Below are positions 19,777 to 29,108 of a stretch of 37,800 nt of DNA, in pieces (within the stretch, counting starts at the first letter, position 1; each line of letters opens with the position of its first letter). The stretch covers positions 2,019,254 through 2,057,053 of the forward strand of contig LSYV01000005.1 in the NCBI GenBank assembly GCA_001584585.1. Direction: 5' to 3'. The notes under the pieces are model-generated. The model searched no databases and had not been told where the DNA came from. It saw nothing but the letters and a program-made list of their open reading frames with translations. Source of the stretch: Gonium pectorale. Its lineage: Eukaryota; Chlorophyta; Chlorophyceae; Chlamydomonadales; Volvocaceae. Made by a program: the position numbers and the translations under genes.

Positions 19777-22395
19777 CGTCGTCGTCACCGCCGCCGCCCA
19801 TGACGGCCTGGGGCAGCACGGGCGGTAGCGCCATGGCGACGTCCCCGTCGTCCCCGAGCCCCCGGTGCGGGAAGAACCTGCGTGTGCGGCAGCGTACGGC
19901 AGTGTGCGGCAGCGTCAGAACCCGAGGAGGCATGGGGGAGCACGTCGGGACGGCGTGCGCCGCCCACCGTGCTTTGCTGCAACGCATTGTGACCCCCCTC
20001 CTGTCGCCCCAAAGGCAGCGCTGCGGCGGGGGTCAGGAAAACATGGTGTGGTGGATACGGGCTGGACGCGGGCAGCATTCGGCCGTCCGGCGGTGGCGGG
20101 GAGGGCAGGCGCGCCTCTGCACCCGATTCAATGCGCACGTGACGCGGGGGCACGCGCTTCTGATCCAAAGAAGAGAAAAGGGGCATGGAACAGCTGACAA
20201 GCGGACGCGCGTGGCGCAGCGGCAACACCGGCGCCCATACGACTGCGCATTACACCAGAGGATGCGCTGACAGATCTCCGGCCCCGGCCGGGAGCATGAA
20301 GACGCCCCCACTGGCCGATAGCCGCCCACCTCGCCCCGCCCCACCGCCCGACCTAAACCACACCACCGGCCACATGCTGTCATCAGCCGCCTCCGCCGAT
20401 CCATCCCCGCCCTGCAGCTGCTGCTGAGACGCGGCGGCTGCCGGCTGCCGGCAGGACACATCATGACGCCCACATGACGCCGCCGGCGCCGCCGCCACCG
20501 CTGGCGGCCGCGGCGGCCGCTGGAACTCGATCCACTCGCCCGCGCCAGGGCAGCTGCCCCGCGCCACAATGGGCGGCAGCAGCCCCGCTGCCGCCGCGGC
20601 TTCCACCGCCGCCACGTCAGACAGGCCGGACATGGCCTGAACGTACTGCTGTCGTACGATGCCTTGCAACGTACGGTGTACGGGCTCCTGCCGCAGCTCC
20701 TCCTCCCCTTCATCCGCCCCCGGCTCCCCGCCGTTCGCTGCCGCCGTAGCGAGGGGCTTCCGCCTGGCGTTGGCGTACCGCCCGGCCGCGCCACCGGCGG
20801 GCGCGGACCCTACCGCCGCCGCGCTGTTGTCGCCATCGCCGTTGGCGGCGGCCCCGCTGCCGCCGCCGCTGCGAAGGTGCGTGGCGGGGCGGAGGCGCGC
20901 CATGTAGATGGCGCCGCACGCCACGGGGCAGGTGAACTCGCCGGCGCGTGAGATGGAGACGCCGTCCACGATGGCTGCAGTACGGGGGGCGGGCGGGCGT
21001 CGGGCCGGTGGGTGTGTTGCGCCCGGTTCCGTTCTACGCAATAGCGACGCCCACGACTCTCTGTGCGGGTGAGGCTGAGTTGCGGTGCACATCGCAAGGC
21101 GCACGTGCACGGTCTTGGGGCCAAGGCACGGTCAGTACACGGTCAATAGCCTTGGGGAAACCTCCGACCCCCGCAATTATCCAGCGACTGTGCCAATGGT
21201 GTGCGTTCGTCCTCATACCCAAAGTCGCACCCGCGGTCCGCTCCAGGTCCGGGCTGGCCAGGAAGTCGCCAGCCCGCCGGTCAAACACGTGCAGAGAATG
21301 CCCCACATCGGCGCCGTCGGCGCCGCCGCCGCCGCCGCCGCCTCCCAGCGCCGCTGCCGCCCCGCCGTTGCCGTCACGCCAGACCAGCGCCTTGCGGCCG
21401 CTCCGGCTGCGACCCGACTCTATGTCGTCCACGATCCCCGCCAGCGACGGCGTCAGCGGCACGGCCGCCGCCGCCTCGGCGTTGAAGGCGAAAGCCGCAA
21501 AGGCGCCGGCGACACCCGGGCCGGCGGGGCCCGCAAACTGAGGCGGCGCAGCCGCCGCCGCTGCTGCCGCCGCCGGCCCGTTCTGCTGCCCCGCCGCCGC
21601 CGGCTGCCCCGGTTGGCCCTGCTGCTGCTGCTGCTGCATCNNNNNNNNNNNNNNNNNNNNNNNNNNNNNNNNNNNNNNNNNNNNNNNNNNNNNNNNNNNN
21701 NNNNNNNNNNNNNNNNNNNNNNNNNNNNNNNNNNNNNNNNNNNNNNNNNNNNNNNNNNNNNNNNNNNNNNNNNNNNNNNNNNNNNNNNNNNNNNNNNNNN
21801 NNNNNNNNNNNNNNNNNNNNNNNNNNNNNNNNNNNNNNNNNNNNNNNNNNNNNNNNNNNNNNNNNNNNNNNNNNNNNNNNNNNNNNNNNNNNNNNNNNNN
21901 NNNNNNNNNNNNNNNNNNNNNNNNNNNNNNNNNNNNNNNNNNNNNNNNNNNNNAACGCTGAGTCACATGCTCTTCGGAATGTTCCATGATCGCCGGCGCT
22001 CCCCGCATGGGTCCTGCCATGCCTAATGCTGACGCTACGGCCCGGATCAATACGCGGCGCTGATCCACTGCCCCCCTGCTGTGCCCCACGCTCCCCGCTC
22101 CTCCCGTCCCGCTCAAATAATCCACACACCAGTCTGCGCCACAGCGATCAAGCCAGAATCCCCAGCCCCGTATGCTTCCCAGGGTGTTCCCCACCTGCAC
22201 ATGCAGTCCAAAGGCGCGTGACAGCAAGGGGGCCCACACCGCGTTGCCCTTCGACGCCAGTCGCGCGTCACGGCACGTGCAGGCCAGCGCCGCAACGTCG
22301 CGGGCCGTCGGCAGAAAACAGGCGATCGCCGTCAGAGTATCTCCATCCAGGTGCGCCCATGTCGTGCGCTGCCGGGGGAAGGCGTCGGCGTCCAT
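17949..22395 (-). CDS. Large F-box protein with acidic disordered region (assembly gap inside)
   Basis: Start ATG 22395-22393, stop 17951-17949. The F-box is at residues about 15-62: HLDGDTLTAIACFLPTARDV, LACTCRDARLAS, VWAPLLSRAFGL. The exact end of exon 1 is hidden; a donor after GLHVQ (GTGGGG) is possible, and the gap 21641-21953 removes sequence. Later exons: 21640 (or in the gap) to 21219 (alternative donor after 21231), 20974-20254, 19877-18998, 18665-17949; the phases agree. They encode a Gln/Ala-rich part, a segment with FTCPVACGAIYMARLRP, a long Asp/Ser/Glu/Gly region including a DS repeat, and a C-terminal part with LRHTYQNVQTVLQGELV and VLVKLIAPEDRTLEF. F-box proteins are SCF ubiquitin-ligase adaptors; the substrate is unknown. 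No WD40, Kelch or LRR repeats are visible. Confidence 0.75.
19717..19785 (-). repeat. Hexanucleotide repeat coding Asp-Ser in the F-box gene
   Basis: Repeats of GTCGCT on the plus strand (AGCGAC on the coding strand) encode an Asp/Ser tract within the acidic region. Strand slippage would change its length in frame. Confidence 0.85.
21641..21953. other. Assembly gap (313 N)
   Basis: A run of N inside the F-box gene, directly next to a CTG/CAG triplet run (21621-21637) that encodes poly-Gln on the minus strand. Exon and intron structure across the gap cannot be determined. Confidence 1.
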
Positions 22396-22902
22396 GCCAG
22401 GGGGCAGCAGTCGGAGGCAGAGTACCGGAGAGGCGGTGGGATCAGATCAGTTAGTAATAGGAGCCGATGATCATTCCGCCATGACGCTAAAGGCCACTCC
22501 AAGCAAGGTAGCGGCGCGATGCTAGAGTCAGGAAGTGTCGGAGGCCAGGTGGCTATAGCTCCCACCCTTCATGCTATATGATCTGCAGCTATTATGTTGA
22601 TCAGGAGTTGCTGGAGTTCAGGGAATACGGCGTGCAAGAGGGTTCCATTTGTGAGGGAAATGTTCGATTCTGTTGACAACAACGTTTTTGTGTTGTCTCT
22701 CATCATGTTCATTCTCGTTGCACAAGCTTGGAGGACCACCTAGAAGCCTTTCTGACACCTCCCTTCTTCCACGCCTCTTGTTTCCCCTGAGAGTCCGCAA
22801 TATATTTCAGTGCTTGCCAGCATTGACTGGCAAGCCATACTTTTGGAGCCACCAAACGGTTTTACAGGGCCGACATCTAGGCGCCCAGGTGTACACTGAA
22901 GA
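22396..22902. promoter_or_regulatory. Shared upstream region of divergent F-box and XAP5 genes
   Basis: 507 bases between two diverging start codons, strikingly AT-rich for this window around 22540-22870. Both promoters and 5'UTRs must fit here. No named element is recognised with confidence. Confidence 0.55.
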
Positions 22903-25900
22903 ATGTTCAATAACGGCTATGTTGGGACGGGCGAGGATGTGCAGCGCATCCGGCGCATGGAGAAGCAGCGCGAGGAGCAGCGGAAGAAGTTCGAGGCGAT
23001 GCAAAAGCAGACCAAGGACACAGCGGACGCGGCTGGCCTGAGGCAGTTCGGCGCATCGACGGAGGAGGTGGGGCGGGCTGCCCGGACCAAGGGGTACCGG
23101 GGGGCGGGGAACTGGGGTTGGAACTGTCAAGTCGCGACTCTGCATGGATCCATGTGGCAACCGAGGGCTACGCGGAGGGGAGCACCGCACGGGAGGAGTT
23201 CGGCACGGGAGGCCTCACCGGAAGCGGAGGGACGAGGTGACACGTGCTTACCCCCACCGCACCCATGCCCTGGCCTCGCCCCTCAGCGCACACGCACCTC
23301 ACCCCGGCCTTTCCCCATACGGCCATACGGCCACTATGCACGTACGCGCACGCACGCACACTTGCACGCCATCACGGGTCAGATATCCCCCCCGACCTCC
23401 ACCCTTCCCCTCGGTCCCCTGCACGGTCCACACCGCCCGCGCCTTCCGCCAGGCGCTGGAGCACGCGTTCAAGAACGAGACGGTGGGACTGGTCACGAAG
23501 GCGGAGTTCATTCAAAAGCGGACGACCCTGCAGGAGCGGTAAGGCAGATAGGGAGGGGGGACGGGGGCGGGAGAGAAGGGGGCGACGGGCGGGGGTCCAA
23601 CGTAGCAGTCAGTCCGACACGCCAGATGCGACCAACGGCAGTGGTATGGAGCGAGGCTGAAAGGAGCCTGCGGACGGACAGGATCAGCGAGGCAGGGAGC
23701 AGCGGGCGGACACTAGGCAGGGACCAGGGAGGTGGCCCGGGCGAGGGGCGCGATGTGAGCCGGTAAGGTGCAGGCAGCGGGCCGCAGTGTTATTCCTGTA
23801 GCAATCCGCCGGCGGCTATGAAGGAGCGGGTTTCCCGAGTCGAAGGTGGCCAGGCGCGCAGGCGGTCCAGTTCGCCTTGGTCCACGGTTTCGCGGCCCCT
23901 GAGGGCCGGCCTGATCCGTGATCCGCAACACGCGACCCAAATCACGACCCATGATCCGCGATGCGTGCGCGCTCACGGCGAGTGGGCAGCGGCGGTGGCG
24001 GTGGCGGTGGCGGTGGCGGTGGCGGTGGCTGACGTCTGCTGGGTGTAGGGGCCGATTCGGGAAAACCGAAGGGGGAAGCCGCATGCCTGCACGGAGTGGC
24101 GTACACGTGCAGGGGCGTGCAGTTACATTCCCCGGGATCGTCCGGGCCATATGCGTGTACTACTCGTGCCGGCCCGGGCCACCAGGTGTGGGCCCTCCCC
24201 CATCCTGACCCCTCCGCCATTAAAGGAGGAGTGCTACATCAGTGCCCATACGTGCTTGCTAGCACCTCGGCACTGCCCAACCATCGTCTTGCCATGCTCA
24301 CCGGCTTCCAGTCCATTTTCATCAGACCGGACCTTGTTCCTCAACCTCGCCACTGCCCTCGCCCGTCTAGGCTTGAGGAGGAGCACCGGCGCAAGGCGGA
24401 GGCGGACGAGGACGCGGCGGTTCGGGAGCGCGAGAAGCGCAAGCGCGAGAAGGAGGCGCGCAAGCCCAAGCTGAGCTTCATGGAGGACGAGGACGGGGAG
24501 CAGGGCGACGAGGCGGAGGAGGAGGTGAGGAGGGCGGGTGCTTTCTGTACAGTGGGGGAGGGTGGTCTCGTGGCGGTGATGGCAGCGACGGAAGCAGGAG
24601 GCGGCCTACGGGAGAGGTGCCAACCCGGCGCGGCGCTGGCCAGGCCGGGCGGGGGTGGGTGGCGGAACGGCGCAGCCCTAACGGCCCGAGGGTGGGCGGC
24701 TGCGCAGACGGAGAGTAGGGAGGCAAAGGTTCTTCCACCCGGTCAGTTGTAACACCCGGCGTAATAAAGGCGACACGCCGCCTGTCCTTTATGCTCAACA
24801 ACGTGCATCTCTCCGCATCCGCTGGCGCCTCCGCCCTGACGAGCCACCCCCCCCCCTCAACTGCCGCGCCCCCGCTTTACCCCTCCCGGTTCCCTGCCAG
24901 GCCGCCCGGCCCTCCGCGCCGCCCGCCTTCAAGCTCCCCGCCTTTGCGCGCGTGGTGGCGGCGGGCGCGGCGACCGAGCAGCCCTCTGCGCCCGCCGCGG
25001 CCACCACAACGTCGGGCGCTGCGGGGGACGCGGCGGATGGGGCCGCCGCCGGCGGCGGCGGCCGGTCGGGAAGCGAGGAGCCGGCGGGAAGCAGCGGCAA
25101 CAACAGCGACGGCGGCGGGGCCGGCGCCCTAGCCAAGAAGCGCAAGTTTGGGAAGCTTGGAAAAGACCCAACTGTGGCGACGGACTTCCTACCAGACAAG
25201 TGCGTGGAGCTGCTTGCGTGGCATTGGAGTAGTTACTAATCTTTGGTCGCTGGATAATGCATGGCGGACGGGGCGAAGACCCAACCTCCCATTGTTCCTT
25301 TCCTCCGCAGCCTGGCCTTTGCGCTGGGCGGTGGGCACCCTTCGTGCCCGCCCGCGGGCGCAGGGACCGCGAGCGGCTACGGCTTCGCCCATGCCCCCCG
25401 CCCCCCAGCTCACGTGATTCAGCGTCACGCCTTCCGACCCGTTTCCTCTCTTCGCCACCTTTCTCTTCCCCCCTCCCGGGCCGGCCTTGGCGGACGTGCA
25501 ACCTCGTTCGACCCGCCTGCGTAGGGACCGCGAGCGTCTGGAGCTGGAAATGCGCGCCGCCCTGCGCAAGGAGTGGCAGGCGGCCCAGGACGCGATCAAG
25601 GCGGAGCCGCTTACCATCACCTACTCTTACTGGAACGGCACGGGCCACCGGTGCGGCAGCAGGGTGGGGGCAGCGGCGGGGGCAGAATAGGGGGCAGGGG
25701 CGGCAGGGGAACTGGGCGCCTGACGACGAGGGTGCGCACGGCAGGCAGGCGGGAACGGGGCGTTCTTGAGCCGGGGTGTGGTGGGGCAGTCCGCAGTTGA
25801 TGGCGAGCAGCTCCGCCGACGGGGGTGTTTTGAGCTCTTGCAGGACCTGTTGTGTTGGTGCCCGGGGACAGATGGGCGCGGCGGCGCGGGGCGGCAGGGA

Positions 25901-27477
25901 CTGCTGGGGCGCGCGGTCCGCCTCCTGCGCAAGACGGGCGTACGCCGGCCTCCGCGGCACCTCGACGCACCTTTCCTGGTCGCTACCCGCTCATTTACAC
26001 ACCCTCACCGCCTCGCCCCCGCGTCGCCCCCGCCCCGCCTCGCCCCCGTCCAGTCGCAACATCACAATCAAGAAGGGCGACTCCATCGGCCTCTTCCTCA
26101 AGGCCGTCCGCGAGCAGTTGGCGCCTGAGTTCCGGGAGCTGCGGCACGTGGGCATGGACAACCTCATGTACATCAAGGTGGGAAGGGTGGCGGGGGCGAC
26201 GACACGCGCGGGGCCTTCAGGGGGACACCCTACGCCTCGGTGGGGCGACTGCGCGTGCACGGTGCACGGTGCACGGTGCTGCGGCCGTCGCGCGTTGTGA
26301 TGAGATGGAACGACGCATACGACGAGCGTAAGCGCGAAAGTGATGGTGTTTTTGTAGGGCCCAGCTCCAGAGGAAGTCGAAGGGGCGATGTCCCTGCATG
26401 TTAGTTCGGCGGCGACCACCACCGTAGCCCCCGATGCGGCCCAGAATTCTCTCTGGGGTGACCCTATGCAATGCCATTGCGAATGCGGGCGGCGTTAGCA
26501 TGTGCCGTTGATTGCCGAAGACGGCACGGGCGCGTTGGTGATGGCCCGGCAGGGCTGGTGACCAAGCTGCGGGGCTGCGGGGGCTGGACCGTTGGGACGG
26601 GGTTCGCCCAGCTGTTGACCCCGCCCACACACCATGCCACACACTCACAGGAAGATCTCATCATGCCCCACCACTTCACCTTCTACGAGCTCATCATAAA
26701 CAAGGCGCGCGGCAAGTCGGGGCCGCTGTTCGATTTCGGCGTGCGGGAGGACATCCGCGTGACCAACGACGCCACGCAGGAGAAGCAGGACAGCCACGCG
26801 GGCAAGGTGAGACCCCTGGGGACGCGCATTTGCGCTGGTGTCTCACCCAGATGACTGAGGATAGGATCGGTGAAATGTGCGACCCCGCTTGTTTCCGGGT
26901 TTCGTGCATCAGGGCGTTGACCCGGGGACGCTTCGGTAGGTGGGTCGGCGGGTGACTGACGGAGCCTGTGGATCTGTGGGTGGGCTGCTGCAGCTGTACG
27001 GCACGACGGGGCCTGGCGTGCGACCGTGGCGCGATGGCGCGTGACGCCGAGCAGCACTGCTGCCGCGACCCCCTGCCGCCGTGAACGCAGGTCGTGGAGC
27101 GGCATTGGTACGACAAGAACAAGCACATCTTCCCAGCCAGCCGATGGGAGGTGGGTCCGGCCGCAGGCCTGGGGGGCGCGACTCGCAGCGACACAGCGAT
27201 GGCTGTGACCCATCTGTTGTGACTTGAGGGACAGCCCATTCCCTCGCATGCTCGCCGCCCGCCGACACATGCGCAACGCAAGAGTAGTGAGCGCGCATAC
27301 CGACGGCCGACGGCGGCGCCTTGCCGCTTTTACGCTTTTTACGACACCGCCTCCTGCCCTCTTCAGCGCTGCGGCACATGCGGGTACGCCCATCTTTCCG
27401 CCCGTCACCCCTGTTTTTCTTGCCCGTAGATCTACGACCCCGAGAAGAAGTACGGCGATTACACCATCTACGGGTAG
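22903..27477 (+). CDS. XAP5: XAP5/FAM50 family nuclear protein (XCT orthologue), 9 exons, 405 aa
   Basis: Exons: 22903-23067, 23453-23538, 24371-24524, 24901-25199, 25525-25650, 26054-26177, 26651-26806, 27091-27150, 27430-27477 (1218 nt). The N-terminal helix ([20 protein letters not shown]) and [14 protein letters not shown] are typical. A coiled, charged region ([28 protein letters not shown]) and an Ala/Gly/Pro-rich insertion follow. KKRKF (214-218) is a likely nuclear signal before [17 protein letters not shown]. The conserved C-terminal XAP5 domain holds [70 protein letters not shown] and [20 protein letters not shown], ending KYGDYTIYG. Family members (Arabidopsis XCT, human FAM50A) are nuclear and linked to splicing and, in plants, to circadian timing and small RNA. 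The insertion makes this protein longer than the usual 330-340 aa. Confidence 0.95.
23991..24029 (+). repeat. (GGCGGT)n hexanucleotide repeat in XAP5 intron 2
   Basis: Six and a half copies of GGCGGT in the 832-nt intron 23539-24370. The TGGCGG phasing also gives closely spaced G pairs. Confidence 0.9.
26298..26335 (+). repeat. Dispersed hairpin motif, copy in XAP5 intron 6
   Basis: This 38-nt motif contains CGCATACG-ACGAG-CGTAAGCG, an 8-bp stem with one mismatch and a 5-nt loop. Near-identical sequence recurs at 37438-37470 and a diverged copy at 9853-9890. It lies just after a tandem GTGCACG run (about 26255-26279). Confidence 0.7.
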
Positions 27478-29108
27478 CCCTTGTCCGGCATGGGTTGGCT
27501 GGGGGGCGGGGGCGAAGGGGCCGTTGGGGCACGGTCCTTGCAGTTCGAGATTTGGAGCCACGCCAAGTGGCGACCGGCCACCGCCGTGGAAGCTGCTGGA
27601 GGCGGTCCTCGGCAGTGGCGCCTGAGGACCTGCCGTACCGGATCCATCGGCCCCGCCGCCGCCAGTGCGTTGCAGCTGCTTGGGCTTGGTGCTGCCAGCG
27701 GCTGGGGCGTCGGCGGTGACGGCCGCGGTGTCTCTCAAGCACCGAGGCTTCGCTCGCGGGAAAAGGCTGCAGCGGCGGACGATGACGGGGATGGCTGCGG
27801 CAGCTGGTAGCAGTTGTACGGATGTACGGGCCGCTTGCTTCCGGGTGGGCCTAGGGCCCCGATGTGCTCAGCCGGGTTGGTCGTCAATGGGCTCCCATGG
27901 GTTTGACCCTCACTTTGTTATCGTTGGTCCACCAGGCATTTGCTAGACCACTGTGCGGGGACCGGTCACTGACGACGGCCGCCACGGAGGTGGTAGTCGC
28001 GGCCTTCATGGCGCACCGGCTGCCACAAGCTACCCCCCCCCCACCCCCGGGGCTGCACCGGGCGATTCGCTGTGTGTGAGCTGCGTGTACGTGTGGCGAG
28101 TACCGTGAACGCACACTGGAGCGCGCCGCTTCCCGGCGGTCTGGCGTGGCCATTTGTGGCCCCGCCGCCGCGAAGGGCCTGAGGGGGCGCACCCCTCGGT
28201 CCCTTATGCCAGTGGTATCCCTGCCTCGGCCATCCCCACCACCACCACCACCACCGGCCGCCGCCTCTCGGACAAGGCGGCCGGATTTCGAATGATCATT
28301 TGGATGATAACTCGGTGCCTGTCGCAAGCGGGTGTGTTTCATGGTGGCTCCGGACCGGGCGGGCGGCGGGCGCGCACGAGCAGCATCTGCGCACGGGCAG
28401 CATGCAGAACGCACTTGCGTCGGGCATGGCGTCGAAGGGCAGTCCTGCATCCGGAGAAACAGAATGGGGTGGGAAGTGAGCAAAGGGAAGTGGGTGGGCA
28501 TGGGGGAAGGGGAGGGCTTCATGATACCCGCGACCGGCTTCAAGAAATTTAAGCTCTGTAAGTGAAACCCAGCTCTACGGATCGCAGACATCGTTGTCTG
28601 CCATGACAGCCTGCACTCCGACAGTGTGCACGATGTTATCGTACAGTACCCGGGCACACTTTGGGGGCGAGGCCAGGACGCCATGGTAAGCCCAGACGGT
28701 TCGACTTCTATGCGGGAAAACTCAGGGCAAACCCATTACAGCACCGCACATACTACAGCCTAATCGACTGGCGCCTCCATTTGATGGCATGTTTAGGGAT
28801 TCACTCTGTCGTGGGCCCTCGTATGCCCATGATGCCAGCGTCGCTTGGTTTATGGAGAGGCATGGGAACGGTGACGCCTCGTAGGCATGGCGAGCAACTA
28901 TCAGCACTCCCCGCCTGCTATGCATGTCAGGGTTCATGTGCTACCCAAGGTGCATGGGGTACACTGGCCGTGGATCGCGTGCCGGGCTTGACCCCGATAC
29001 GGTGACACGGTTACGGCGCCACCGTACGGCAGGCGCCAAAGATGCCATGGCCACTACGACTAGCACACTGACCGGCGTTAACAGACACTTGTGGTTAACG
29101 ACTTTAGG
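27478..29108. other. Intergenic: XAP5 3' region and promoter of the kinase-SDR gene
   Basis: About 1.6 kb between two plus-strand genes. A TGTAA lies at 28557-28561. GC content falls from about 28550 to 29100, consistent with the promoter and 5'UTR of the next gene. A CAC repeat (near 28238-28256) and a C run (near 28033) are present. No conserved coding exon was seen; a 266-codon minus-strand open frame here has no recognisable motif. Confidence 0.55.
28557..28561 (+). terminator. TGTAA poly(A) signal, probably of XAP5
   Basis: The first exact TGTAA after the XAP5 stop, about 1080 bases downstream. The implied 3'UTR is long but within the range for this group. Confidence 0.45.

Noticed and set aside
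18077..19987. Continuous 636-codon minus-strand open frame
   Set aside because: Only 19877-18998 of it is coding. The rest reads through an intron and then runs out of frame over the last exon of the F-box gene.
19008..20270. Plus-strand open frame of 420 codons rich in Ser and Pro
   Set aside because: It is the antisense of the acidic exon of the F-box gene; its Ser/Pro content comes from reading Asp/Gly codons backwards.
27884..28684. Minus-strand open frame of 266 codons after XAP5
   Set aside because: Low-complexity Gly/Arg/Pro composition, no conserved block, and it contains simple repeats.
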